A stretch of 64,000 nt of DNA, from the NCBI GenBank assembly GCA_021209875.1, contig JAGYVD010000003.1:1860001-1924000 (forward strand). Reading direction: 5' to 3'. The notes beneath the pieces are model-generated. The model searched no databases. It had not been told where the DNA came from and was given only the letters and a program-made list of their open reading frames with translations. The first letter of the stretch is position 1, and the number at the start of each line of letters is the position of its first letter. Positions 20,284-32,349 of the stretch are shown in pieces. The translations under genes and the position numbers were made by a program. This DNA is from Rosellinia necatrix (Eukaryota > Ascomycota > Sordariomycetes > Xylariales > Xylariaceae).

Positions 20284-21029
20284 TGTAATCGGTGATTTTA
20301 AGATATCGGTTGAATTAATAGCCAATATTGCTGAAGAGAGAAAACCCTTTATTGTGTTGATGTTGACTCGTTGGACTGGCATAGTTGAGCACACAAGGAA
20401 ACCTGACGCGAGATGGACGACCAATACCCCGAATAGACTACCGAGTAGTTTTAAACCAAATAGTAGGTTACGACCTCCTATTACGCCGACAGCTACTTCG
20501 TCGAGCCAATATTAAACATGTTCAGATCGAAGGCGCTGTCGTGTCCTATTCTCGTTCCTTCGCTGCGTGGTTAAAAGGGGGTAAGGGACTACCCACTACC
20601 CGGCAAGGTAACGTCGCGCTGACTCCTATAGACTTTTGAGTCAGTGCCTAACAAGCAATTATCGGTTAAATACAGCCTAGGCAAGCATGTGTGGACGCTA
20701 TCGCGCTCTTGCCCCCGTTGGATACCAGTTGCTTCTATCGAATCCCATACGTAGTGATTTGAACTACCCCCCTATTTCAATTGGAAAGGAAAGATTGGCT
20801 GCGATAGAGGGTAACCTAAGCCCTGGACATAAAATATAACCTTTTAGCTGCGAAATAATTTATAATTTATCATCATATAGTCAGATACGTTGTTAAGAAG
20901 GGAGCCACGACGCCATCTCCAGCAGAACATCGGGAACCAGCACCCGGGAGACGTTGTGTATGTATGTATTACAGCATTAAGCGAAACCAGTGCACCGTGG
21001 CCAAAGCCCCGTCCCCCCCTCCCTCCCAC
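20284..21029. other. Intergenic between secreted protein and dehydrogenase 3' end
   Basis: Contains the putative promoter of the secreted-protein gene. An 84-codon plus-strand frame (20385-20639) has no recognisable features. Confidence 0.45.
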
Positions 21030-22160
21030 TCAAAGCGCGTCGCCGTCGGCGAAGAAGCGGTAGATGCTGCGGGAGTCGAGGCCCCGGGTCCGGTCGTCCG
21101 CTTGGGCCTTCTCGTAGAGCGCGAGGACGCGGTCGGCGAGGACCAGGGGGGCGCCGACGCGGGCGCCGAGCGCGACGGCCATGTCGAGGACGCCCTTGCA
21201 GAGCTCGACGCTGAAGCCGCCGGCGAAGTCGCGGGCGCTCGCGGCCCCGGGGGGTCACGCCCTTGACGGGGTTCTGGTCCGCGCTGTTGTAGCACCGGCC
21301 GCTGCCGGCGTTGATGGCCGCCGCCAGCGTGCGCGGGTCCAGCCCGCACCGGACGCCCATGTTCATGGCCTCGCACACCCCGACCGTGCTGACGGCGCTG
21401 AGGTAGTTGTTGATCTGCTTCGTCGCCAGGCCCGCGCCCGCCGGCCCGCAGTGGAACACGCCGCCGCCGCCGCCGCCCATCGTCCGCAGCACGGGAGCCG
21501 CGCGCGCCCAGTCCGCCTCCCCGCCCCCGACCATGATCGCCAGGGTCCCCGCGCGGGCGCCGTTGGGCCCGCCGCTGACCGGCGCGTCGACGAAGGTGCC
21601 CAGCCCGGATTTCGCCACCGCCTCGCCGACCTCGACGCTCGTCGCCACCTCGATCGTCGAGCAGTCGATGAAGTGGATCGGGGTGGTCCGCGGCCGAGTG
21701 GCCGACAGCAGCTCGGTCTCTGTATTTGTGAATACGTCACGCACATGCTGGCCTTGGGGCAGCATGGTGATGACGACGTCCTATGAATGCGGGCGTTAGA
21801 GAGAGAGAGAGAGAGAGAGATAGTAGGTAATGGATGTGAGGATTCGGGATATTCCGAGGCGCTGGCCAATTCCGCTTAGGCGGGATACCACAACTCTCGC
21901 AGCTCGTCGCCATGCTCCCCATTCGAGCTCGTCAAACCTACCGATTGTTCCGCTACCTCTCTAGGGCTATCTGCAGTCGTGACAGCGCCCTTTTCCTGGA
22001 CCTCCTTGACGAACTGGTCCCTGCGTGTCTGGGATATCTCACAAATGACCATCTTGGCCCCCTTGTGTATCTTCTCTCTCAGGTTCATAGCCATACCCCA
22101 CCCCATTTGACCAACTCCTATGAAGCCGTATCTCACGTCAGGATCAGTCACGATAGACAT
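21030..22160 (-). CDS. 3-hydroxyisobutyrate dehydrogenase-like beta-hydroxyacid dehydrogenase, one-base frameshift
   Basis: NAD(P)-dependent oxidation of a beta-hydroxyacid; 3-hydroxyisobutyrate in valine breakdown is the family prototype. Exons 22160-21942 and 21780-21030 flank a 161-nt intron (GTAGGT...CATAG). Seen: Rossmann motif GFIGVGQMGWG (12-22), VVITMLPQG after the intron, the substrate site IDCSTIEV, DAPVSGGPNGARAGTLAIMVGG, and the catalytic-lysine motif GAGLATKQINNYL. After NPVKGVTP the frame breaks. The homologous continuation (RDFAGGFSVELCKGVLDMAVALG to an IYRFF end and TGA at 21030) is in another frame. One surplus base in the G6 run at 21249-21254 accounts for it exactly: without it the length would be 322 residues, normal for the family. 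Either a sequencing indel or a genuine loss-of-function allele. The gene is very GC-rich. Confidence 0.82.
21798..21820. repeat. (AG)n microsatellite inside the dehydrogenase intron
   Basis: About 11 AG units (CT on the coding strand) immediately upstream of the intron acceptor, forming its polypyrimidine tract. Confidence 0.9.
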
Positions 22161-23878
22161 CTTGCCGAAAGGGCTGCGTACGGATGAAGGAGTTCGAGTA
22201 GTTAGGTAGAGTTAGCGACCTCTGTGTTCTTGGACCTGAGTTCATTATGTATGATGTATGCCGGTCTTATCAGTAAGGAGACCACATGATGTCTTCCTGA
22301 GCGGTGCCTCCTGACCCCATTGGTGACAGCTCTGGTATCTCCAAACAAGATCCTGGCCATCTTCGAACCCACCGCGGGGGTGATTTCGTGTTTAGGCTAA
22401 TATTTTTATGCAATGACTGAAAAGCTGGCTTAGTCAGGAGAGTACTACATCATCATTCGTCGTGTATTAATAATTTAGAAGAGCCTACTTGCCTTTAGAC
22501 TTCCTTTTCATATTTCCCTTTTTCGAGAGGCTCAATCACGATACCCCGACTTTCGGCTTGGTATTGCCCTTGCTGTAGGTCCGTGATTTCTCAAGAGGCC
22601 CTTGGCTGAAGCTTATTTGAAGCGCACAACCAAGGGCTTTCCGAGTATACCTGCGCGCTATTAGTCATAATATAGATAAATTAAGCGAGAAAAGAGAATA
22701 AAAAGGAACGATAGATGAGTAGCGCTGGTCCATAGATACGTTATACGTAAATGATTAGTTATCTAAGGGTTTGTTGAGACAGCGTGGTATCAATCTTCTA
22801 ATAATATATGGTAATCATAGCTTCCGTTGTTAGTAGTTAGGTAGGTGTCGCAGCAGAGGGATAACGTGGCTTGCGCTGCGGATATTGTGGAGTTTAGATG
22901 TCAGCTTCTCGGAAATTCCAGGGCTAATATGTCTCTAAATATACAAGAAGGATCGGAAATAGCCGACACTATAGAGTTAGACCGCTTGCCGCTTTATAAC
23001 ATAGGCACGGATTTCTACAAGTTAGGGAAATGCCAAGTGGTGGCTGGCGAAAGCTTCCCCTAGTTTGCGATCCAAAACGATGGTCGGAATCTTCGGCGTC
23101 AACAAGCCACTGAATATCAATCAATCCGTTGGAAACAGTTCCTGGCGGCCCTACCCCAATACACTATCCCAGATTCTTTATTATCGCATAACATATCCCT
23201 TGGCGCCGTTTTAAGATGGCCGTTAATTACAGGTCAGAGATCGTCAGACTCGTAGTACAAACTTCTTCCAGTGGGATATATGTTATTGAAAATCTTCGAT
23301 GTTGAACCGTTAGTGAGGCGGCACCGCGTACTCATTGTGGGGGCGTGAAGAAGACAAAAGGGCGCCTCTAAGCCTCGAGCCTCCCATCATCCTTATCCCC
23401 AGTGCGCCACAAATATTGACTGGCCAATCTAGTGTTTTTTCTCCTTAGCGCTAATCAAACCAGATTTCATAGAAGTCAAAGCGTCTGCTCCATTAAGCCA
23501 GGTTCGGCGTAGATTCGTTTACAGCCCAGCGACCTAATCGCTATTCTGCATGTGGCTGAAGATGCGGTGTCTAGGTGAGGCACAATGGCTTGTTAGTGAA
23601 CCAACATACAGACTGAAGAGGAAATCATAAGACCACAGCCTTACAAGTGACTAAATTTTTACCATATGGCATAAATAGTAACCCAGGAACCCGAGGGAAC
23701 GAAAAAGAAGAGTCTCTCATACTTCTTCATCGACCCTTGAAGCTAAACATTAGCTGAAGAGGATACCATTCCTTTATTAAAGCCTTGAATAGTTAGCCCT
23801 CATCACAGTCATTACCGCAATTCCCAAGATATTCCAAAATAATGATCTGAGGCTGACCGTCAACTTTGCAAGCCCTCA
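22161..23878. other. Intergenic, AT-rich
   Basis: About 1.7 kb without a credible gene; stop-dense on all frames. Composition is more AT-rich than the coding areas and could be decayed repeat DNA, but no terminal repeats or transposase remnants were recognised. Confidence 0.45.
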
Positions 23879-25678
23879 ATGTCAACTTTTAAGTATCATT
23901 CCCTAGCTGCTCCAGATCAGCAAATACGATTATTGGATCTCCTACCGGGGTCAGGTAGGGTCAAATGCCGTCTTCGACATGAATCCCTCTCTGAAATAAA
24001 AAGAAAATACGAGACGGTGTCGTACTACTGGGGAGAAGAGACAGATCGACGAGTCGAAATCTTAGTCAATGACAGGATTTTCCCCATCAGACCGAATCTC
24101 TATGCGGCGTTGTTGCGTTTACGATATCTCGATGACGACCGTCCTAGAACTTTGTGGGTAGACGCCATATGCATCGATCAGGAGAACGACGATGAGAAGC
24201 CGCGCTTCGCTTGGACCCCCGAGGGAATGATTTCTGGCGCCGCAATCAATGCTTTATTCTCCCGGCCCTGGTTTCGAAGAGTATGGATCATACAGGAGGT
24301 TGTCTTACCGCCTGATGCAATAGTTGTCTGCGGCAAATGGGACATCGGCTGGGACTTCATCGTAGGGGCACAAAGGATATCCAAAACAAATTTTGACGTC
24401 AATGACCACTTGGGTACGATTCTTCGATTTCGGGACTGGCCCGAACGCCTTACCGATGATATTTTGGGTTACACGATAATGGCCTCCCGCCAAGAGGCTA
24501 CAAACCCACGAGACAAGATATACGGACTCTTGGGCATCGAGTCCATCTTCCACCGCAATACCCCGGTTACAGTTGACTAGTACGGAACTCTTATTTTCAC
24601 TTTCCCTTTTTTTTTCTTCCTATTCGTTAGAGGTTGTAATAGATTGGATACTTGTGTCTGATTCATCCGTAATTATACTAACACACGGCGTACTAGCAAA
24701 GAGGAAGTCAGTTCAATCTTTCTCGACTTTACCACGAACTATCTTGAGAAGAGCAACAATCTGCAAATACTCGCCATCTGCAGAGGCTGCAAAGGGGATA
24801 ATTCATCAGACACGGCTTATCCATCATGGGCCATTGAGCCAGAATTCAGTAGCAAACACGAGCCTCTTTCTTCCGACCTGATCAGTTGGAGTTTTGTTAA
24901 GTGGAGTGCATACCCACGCGGTTTCAGCGCAGGCGGCCAAATTCCAGGCACGCCGTCTCTAGATGGGAATCTACTGAGGGTCCAGGGATTCCAGTTTGAC
25001 ACCATAATGGAATGCAGCCCTGTTAATAACCCGGGTGCCGCACGGTATAAAGAATACGATCTGTCGAGGGGAGGGACGTGTTGGAGGAGTCTAGTCTCGT
25101 TTTGTTCGATTTACTTGAGGGGGGGCTTTGCTTCCTGGGCGAGTGCTATCAGCTTTTGCCAATTCTATATTGCCGCCAAGAAAATAATCCAGGAGGCTAG
25201 CCTTGGCGAGATCTACCGCCCAACAGGTCAAGCTACCTTGGATGCATTCTGGCAAGTCATTCGAGGACCACACCTACCGGTAGACCACCCTGACGCGGAT
25301 GCCGGTGCGAGGAAGCAATTTGAAGAGTTTGACAAGATGCTGAGCACCCTGGCTAGGCGAGCCGCAAATTCGCCTTTGTCCATTGCAAGAATTACACGCG
25401 AGATTTTGGTGAACCAAGCATATATGCAGTTGTTTCCTCTCATCAATATCACGAAACATCGGCGCTTCCTCGTCACTCAAAGAGGATACATGGGCCTTGG
25501 GCCACGGGAGACTGCAGTCGGCGACACTGTAATTATATTGCAGGGCCACCAAGCGCCTATTCTAGCGAGAAGTGCTCCGGGGAGGCATTGGAAAGTGGTG
25601 GGTGATAGTTACATTCGTGGCATCATGCAGGGCGAAGAATTTGTCGAAGAGAAGTGTGAGCCTCTATTGTTCGAGTAA
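23879..25678 (+). CDS. HET-domain protein with shortened HET core
   Basis: Two exons, 23879-24579 and 24697-25678, separated by a 117-nt intron (donor GTACGG, branch ACTAAC, acceptor TACTAG), give 560 residues. Splicing turns an apparent stop into VDYKEEV and restores the family line IFLDFTTNYLEKSNNLQIL, then YPSWAIEPEFS. HET blocks: YETVSYYWGE (44-53), LWVDAICIDQEN (92-103), FSRPWFRRVWIIQEV (127-141), NPRDKIYGLLG; C-terminal RRFLVTQRGYMGLGP, then VVGDSYIRGIMQGE. Only about 24 residues separate blocks 2 and 3. The usual central segment (QVxxMxxIYxxAxxVxxWLG plus its linker) is absent from the DNA itself, not merely unspliced. This is an in-frame internal deletion. The gene may be non-functional as a death inducer, or a diverged subtype. 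Confidence 0.85.
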
Positions 25679-27628
25679 TGTTTTAGATTAGATGTAGTTT
25701 TAGGCATTCGGTAGGGAGTTCTACGTCACCTCATCTTCAATTCTTTCGAATGTAGGATAAAACATACGCTCCAGGTTCAATAGTAAAGACAATAATTTCT
25801 CAGATTAAATGAATCACAGTATAACCTTAGATTCTAGATTGATTAGAGAGATTAAATTGGCGAGCGGGCCATGAGCTATGACGTGAAGAGCGGTGAACTA
25901 CTAGATCAACAAGATGTAAGATGACACATGCTTGCCTTTTAGGGAACGTGATAAATTAAGTAAGAATGCCCAGTATGCCCAGTCCGATGTATAAATGAAT
26001 ACAGACTTGATTAATAAGTTGAGTCGGACGGAACTGCGGGGTTCCTATGTCTAGATGCTAACATGTCCTGAAGATTGTGCATGAGAGAGAGAGAAAGGAT
26101 TAATTCATATCCATGCCACTATAGGCGACTTTGGTTAGTCTTGGAAATGAGATTTATGCACGTAATAAAGCAATTTATTATGTTGAATAATGAAAACGCA
26201 CGGTCGTTGATCTATCTCGCCTGCCTCCTTGTAGGGTAGCTTCTCTCGTTAAGGAGACTTACACTATCTGTTATGCGTTCGGTAGTTACTAAGACATTAT
26301 TCATGCGTTCACTAATCCCTGAGTTAGTTAGATTACACTTTACAATTTGTCGCATCGGGTATGCCCTAGCGAAGCTAAACGATTAATTTAAGCTACATTT
26401 CCTACTCTTGTTCCATGTGCTCGGGCACATATACCATAAAGGCGTAATCTTGCGGTATGCTCCCGATTGCTTTTCGCGTTTAGTCTCATCTAATAAATAG
26501 GCAAGGTCTCAGCGATCGGCTATCCTAGAGTTACTGCACGCATGTAATACATGAGTCTTTATTTACCCTGGTTAATGTTTGTCCACTTCGTACAACCCCA
26601 ACTTATTTAGGTAGTCTGGATTGTCTACAAGTTCGGCTGCGCACTATTGGCATTATTGGAATAGGCGCCGCAAAGATTTCGGCTAACTGCCCGTGACTAT
26701 TGATACCCCTGCCCTCATAGTGCGGTGGTTGGCGATTGTGCATAGCTTTGCAGAAGCCAAGTGCTAATGCTAATGCCTTACGTTACGCGCGTAAAAACCC
26801 TCGTAGACCTTTCTTGTTACTACTACGTATATCATTCGTGTAATGCTGTGATACATTACTTGACCCAGGAATGGTTTTATAAACAGCAGTCAATATTCCA
26901 TAATCGATAACCATTTGGCGGTTGTATTTGTTTGTCTCACAGAGGGATAGGTAAGTAAGACATTTCAGCATCGTGGCGTCAAAGGGACATACACTACGAC
27001 TGTTTGGTAACCTAACGGGCTTACAGCATGGTTACAGGTATGAACCTTGTCTATCCACACCACCAATAAGACATGAACATTTTAAGGTTTGTTTACCTGA
27101 ATAGCAGGCAGGTTGCTTTGGCCAATTGCTTGGTAGTGTATGAGTAGGTAGTGGGTGTAACTGCCTACCTAGTACCTAAAGGTACGGCTGCAAACCACCC
27201 CACGTTCCCCACATCCCGCGCGCGCGAGAACTAGCCCTATCAACCCGTCTCCAGCGCAACCGGTACCGAATTGCAGGTAACCATACATAAACATCTATGT
27301 ACACTCCCCACTGAGGGTGACACGTGTAAGCGCCTCTTTACATCGCATTACCTCCCTTAGGTAGTCACTTGCGTAGGTACCTACAGCTACCTGCCTAGAT
27401 ACCTATCAGAGGGCTAGGTAGGTGGTATCTCAGGCACAGGTATGCAGGGCAGGCACCTGCGACAGGCTGCTGCGACATTGTTGTTTGGGGGATCATCCTC
27501 TCTCTCACCGCATTCCGGCCAATCGATTAGCGTCCCGCCCAGGCTGCTTCCGCCGCAACGAACCCCACCACGCTACCTTGCCTGCCTGGTTTCTGTACGC
27601 TCTTTAGATGCAGTTACAACAGTACCTG

Positions 27629-27660
27629 GGTAGGTAGGTAGGTAGGTAGGTAGGTAGGTA
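27629..27660. repeat. (GGTA)8 tetranucleotide repeat
   Basis: Eight perfect GGTA units. This is one member of a TACC/GGTA repeat class scattered through the intergenic DNA of this window. Confidence 0.95.
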
Positions 27661-27752
27661 GTTAGGTACCGTTAGTTACTGGTACCTTCGTGGGTGAAGG
27701 ACCCCCAACTGAACTGGATGCAACGACTGTTTTTCTTGTCCCAGGAACAAAA

Positions 27753-27779
27753 AACAACAACAACAACAACAACAACAAA
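27753..27779. repeat. (AAC)n microsatellite
   Basis: About nine AAC units in the 5' flank of the kinase gene. Confidence 0.9.
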
Positions 27780-28060
27780 CCACAGTAGCAAATCATGTTT
27801 TGGCTGGCCTGCCCAAACGTCCAAACGTCCAAACTTACCTGTCCTCTTTGCTTCTGCTGCCTTCCTCTTCCGCGTTGCCCTCCTTACCCGTTGGCCCATC
27901 TTAGCTCCTGCTTGCATTGACCGCCCCTGTCCTTCCTTTTCGTTCCTCTCGACCTTCTCTGCATATATGCACAGAGGCTGCAGGTTGTCACATTCATGCA
28001 AGCTCAGACAGCCACTACCACCGTCGCCGCCGATATCACCTCCAACGCCGTTCTCGAGCG

Positions 28061-28099
28061 TTGCTGGCCTCCTTTGCTGGCCTCCTTTGCTGGCCTTCT
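28061..28099. repeat. Three tandem 13-bp units
   Basis: TTGCTGGCCTCCT twice and a third copy with one change, in the likely 5' leader of the kinase gene. Confidence 0.85.
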
Positions 28100-28496
28100 T
28101 TCCTTCTAAGCACGTGCTACGCTGAACCAATCCTTCGTCTGCCTACTGATGCTAGACACTCATTCGCCCTGCCTGGACCGATCGCTGCTCTCGAAATAAC
28201 TAGTCTTGCCGCCAGATCCCCCGTTTCGTATTTCCCACCCTGGAACGAAGCATCTAGGGCCTAGCGGCCAGAAGCCATAACACCACGGCCACCACAAGGT
28301 CCTTCACAGCGTAGGCTGTCGTGCGGTCGTCTTCTCTTTCGGTCCCCGCCACTTACGATCCAGCTGAGGCCTCCTTTTGGTCGCGGCCGAAACCCTGTCC
28401 CAGCGTCCGGACCCCTCCGTAATCTGAATGGTGGACGATCCAAAATCACAACACAAGCACGATAACGCATAACGAATTGACGAGTCACGTATCGAG

Positions 28497-30671
28497 ATGG
28501 CGGAACGAAATTACGACGACTATAATGCGGCCTTGGACCCTGAATATCTTTATACCAAGGAATACTGCATTGGTTTGGGTCCTATTTTCTGGCCGGGCGG
28601 AGGGGGTTCGCTAATTCATGTACACAGGGGGCGGTAGCTTCGGCAAGGTCTACAAGGGGTGCGTTATGACTCGGGGTGGTTTTCCGTGCGTTGATAGCTA
28701 ACCTTCTCTTGAAAAGGGTCGAGAAGCGGACGGGAGAGTCCGTGGCTATTAAGATCATCGACATAGAAAGCGCCGAAGACGAAGTCGAGGATATCATACA
28801 GGAGATCGCTATTCTGTCCGAGCTACAGTCACTTCATGTGACGAGATACTACGGCTCTTATGCCAAGGGCGCAGAACTATGGATAGTCATGGAATTCTGT
28901 TCAGGCGGCAGCTGTGCCGACCTGATGAAGCCGGGTATAATCGGGGAGGATTACATTGCCATCATCCTCAGGGAGCTGCTTCTTGGCTTGGACTACCTAC
29001 ACGCGGACAACAAGCTGCACCGCGACATTAAGGGTATTACTCCCCCTCTCGCTTCTTTGGCCTAGGTCGTTTAGTCACCGTCACTAACAATAACTCTTCA
29101 CAGCCGCCAATGTTTTACTTGGGGCCAATGGCCAAGTCAAGCTGGCTGACTTCGGCGTCTCTGGACAGCTTACCGCCACCATGACCAAGAAGAATACCTT
29201 TGTGGGAACCCCCTTCTGGATGGCTCCAGAGGTCATCAAGCAATCGGGCTACGATCACAAGGCAGACATATGGTCGTTAGGCATCACGGCATTAGAGCTT
29301 GCCAACGGTGAACCACCCTATGCGGACATTCACCCCATGAAGGTGTTATTCCTCATCCCAAAGAACCCCCCTCCAAGACTGGAGGGAAACTTCACCAAGG
29401 CATTCAAGGAGTTCATTGAGGCTTGTTTACAACGCGACCCCAAGGACAGGCCGTCGGCAAGAGAGCTTCTGAAGCACCCCTTCATTCGCAAGGCGAAAAA
29501 GACATCTTACCTCACCGAGCTGATTGAGCGATATCAACGCTGGAGTGCGACCCACAAATCAGATGATGAGGAACTTGTCGAGGAAGGAGGAGAGGCGGTA
29601 CAAAAGAATCCAGTAAACGAGGATATGTGGGATTTTGGTACCGTTCGGATGGTGGGCGAGAGAGGCGGTTTGGTTCACCGGCCGGGTCTGAACGCGTTAG
29701 ACGAATCTACCAGGAACGCACGGGCATCAAGGCCACTGGAGGGGGATTATGGCGAGAGTCCCAGAGCAACCTCTCCCAGCAAGGTCCAAGTTCATGATTT
29801 CACTGAACCTTCTGTCCTGAGCACCCTCAAGGGCCCCAATGTCCCGCCACTGGGTGCTTCACGACAAAACTCTCCCCAAAGAAAACCCGTCCCGAGCAAC
29901 GCAGCCCTTTCGCCCTCGAAAATCGACCTTCCACCCTCACCGCCGAAGCATGCCTATGACCCCAGCACCCCACGCCCGGCTACTAAACAGATGCCACCCA
30001 TGCCCACGATGACATCGGTTGACTACGACAGAGCTGTGCAGGACCAGCTGTATCGGGACATGAATTCGCTAAATATGGTTAGCACCCCGATACAAGCAGC
30101 GGGACGGCAGCCATCTATTTCATCCCAGTCGTCTCAATCGTCCTATCAGCAGATGCAGCCACCTCGCCCGCCTCCTAAGATGGGCCCAATGCATTTACCC
30201 GAGATTCCACCCTACCGCGGTGGTGCGCTTTCACAGGCTCCGCTACAGAAGATCTCAAATCAGCAATTCGCCCCTAGCTCACCAGCATTTGCATCTAAAG
30301 CACAGCCTAGGCAATTACCACTCGCTCCCGAGAGTTTCCCGTCGCCTGCACCTGCGAACCCCAACGGGGATTTAGACGCTCTCAACGACGTTATATTTCC
30401 CGCACTAGAGGAGGCTCTCAAGCGCAGACAGATACGTTTGCAACAACTATACCGAAACGAGAAGGTCGTGACACCCCAGCGACAGCGCGCCGAGGCGGCC
30501 CACGACAAGATCCGAAAACATGTCTACAAGCTTGCAAACGTATGTAAGGAGCTTGATCGATTAGATAAAGCCGAACCAGTTGGCATGGGTAAAGATGTGG
30601 GCACTTTTCTAGAAGGGTTGTTGGAAGAGATACTGGTCAGGGTTGAGCCCTTAGACGAGGAACCTGAGTAG
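28497..30671 (+). CDS. Ste20-family germinal-centre kinase, GCK-III type (MST-1/SmKin3-like)
   Basis: Serine/threonine kinase. Fungal GCK-III kinases work with STRIPAK and septation/polarity networks; that role is inferred from family. Four exons, 28497-28572, 28628-28658, 28717-29033 and 29104-30671, with introns of 55, 58 and 70 nt, encode 663 residues. Glycine loop IGGGSFGKVYKG (25-36), ATP lysine in VAIK (K48), catalytic HRDIK (D139), DFG (157-159) and the Ste20 signature TFVGTPFWMAPE (173-184), then SLGITALELANGEPPY. The kinase domain starts about 20 residues from the N-terminus, as in GCKs, and is followed by a long Ser/Pro-rich regulatory region. A conserved C-terminal helical block of about 100 residues begins near DLDALNDVIFPALEEAL. 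Intron 1 has a weak donor (GTTTGG), intron 2 a clear GCTAAC branch site. All catalytic residues are present. Confidence 0.93.
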
Positions 30672-31075
30672 TATCCGCAGAGTATCTCTTCATGTGAGGG
30701 AAACGCACCCATCATGAGCCAGAATGGCTTGTTGTTCTACTACTCTCTTCTACTTTAGTGTGAAACTTGATGACATGTGGGATGCATGGGAATCATCAGT
30801 TGATGGTCACTGAGGCACGCCCACGTATTAGCTGTTCGACATATTTGTGCTTAATATCATGTCATACAGCAATTCTTGCTACTAAACAAATGTCTGCCTT
30901 GACGGTGTCTCTCATTCCACTCTTGTTGCGCCCATGATGGTGTCATGTTTAACTATGATCACAGGGAAAAAAAAATCCTACGAGCTTAATGATGCTATGG
31001 TTTTCTGGGGACATCCAAAATTAGGACGCCGATCGCCCTTCGTCCTTCTCGCCTATCCTCATACTTTCCAATTCT
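30672..31075. other. Intergenic, convergent 3' ends
   Basis: Between the kinase (+) and the orphan gene (-). AT-rich, with an A9 run near 30966. Contains the two 3' UTRs. Confidence 0.5.
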
Positions 31076-32317
31076 TTAAACTAAGTTTTCTTTATCGGGG
31101 GATTTCATAGTAGGCTTTGCCGGCCACAATCGCCGGAGCCGTTGTTGCATAGAAACCTTGTTGGGTTTGGGCTGAGGATCTGCGGCGATCTCGTCGGGCG
31201 TGGGAGGCGGGGTGCGCAACCCCTCCCCGACGGTTTGCTCGTCATCGCTCTTGTCGCCATCGAGGCTCGTGGCCTGCACGCTCGACTCCCCATCCGTACT
31301 CAGGATCACCTCCCTCTCCTTGCCCTTGCCCTTGCCCTTGCCCTTGCCGGACCCTCCTCCGCCTCCCCTGCTCGAGAGGGATGCCGCCGCCGCCGCCGTC
31401 GTCGTCATCGCTGCCGCCACTGCCGCCGTAGACGATGGCGAGGGGGGCGGCTGCTCGTGCGCGCCGGAGAGCGGCGGCAGAGCCCGAGAGGCGGCGGCGG
31501 CGGGCGTGACGTCTCCATCTCCATCCTCCCCATGTCCCTCCTTCTCCTCCTCGTCTCCGTTTCCGTCTCCGTCTCCGTCACGCCCACGCTTCTGGCCGTG
31601 GCCATCGTCATCTCCATCGTCGTCGTCGTCGTCGCGCAGGACGGCCCTCTCGGGCAGCACCCACGGCGGACAAGGTCCACGGAAGAGGCGGCGGTGGCGG
31701 CGGCAGTGGTCGTCGTAGGCCTCGCGCACGCGGCCCACGTAGTACCAGTACAGCTTCTCGAGCTGCAGGTCCCGCTCGGCGCGCGGCTGGGCCGGGGCCG
31801 GGGCCTGGGCCGTCGCCGCGGCGCGGTGCCGCCGTACGAGCTCGCCGAGGTTCCACGCGTACGTCTCCCGCAGCTGCGCGCACGCCGCCCTGTAGGCCTC
31901 GGCTTCGTATGCGAGCTGCGGTTGGTCCGGATGTTAGGCGGGGTTCTAAAAGGCGCCGCCGCGCGTATTGAGGCGGCGGTTGGATGGATGGTAGGGCGAG
32001 ATGGAGAGATGATGATGATGACGATTAGGGGTTCACGAGCTGGATGTTGGCTGCTGGAAATGATGGGATTATTCGGGCTTCGGTGGAAAGGGTGATGGGG
32101 TGATGGGATGGCAGGTCACTTACCAAGCCCCTCCGGTAACATTCCGGGCACACAGATGGCGGGTTCGGATGGGCGGCGTAATAGGGGTACCGCGAGGCGT
32201 CGTATTCCAGGGGATGACAGTACCCGTCGGCGTGTGGGTTGGGGTTGCTGGATAGATAGGACGGGCCGTCGATGGTGCCGCGGGGATACTGGCCTTGGTA
32301 ATGAATATGGACACCTA

Positions 32318-32349
<32 letters not shown>

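Larger units (their letters stand above)
25679..28496. other. Intergenic, about 2.8 kb; distal part is the kinase promoter
   Basis: The first 1.4 kb is AT-rich and stop-dense with no gene signal. From about 27100 the sequence is rich in TAGG/ACCT motifs, with (GGTA)n at 27629-27660 and (AAC)n at 27753-27779. A CT-rich stretch towards 28100 is typical of a fungal promoter/5' leader. Frames here are low-complexity shadows. Confidence 0.5.

Noticed and set aside
20969..21786. Long plus-strand and alternative minus-strand frames across the dehydrogenase
   Set aside because: GC-rich shadows. The conserved dehydrogenase motifs are only on the minus strand in the two frames joined at the G6 run.
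31142..32095. A 317-codon plus-strand frame opposite the orphan gene
   Set aside because: Consists of translated microsatellites (Leu-Ala, Val-Ser, Arg runs) antisense to a frame with consensus splice sites.
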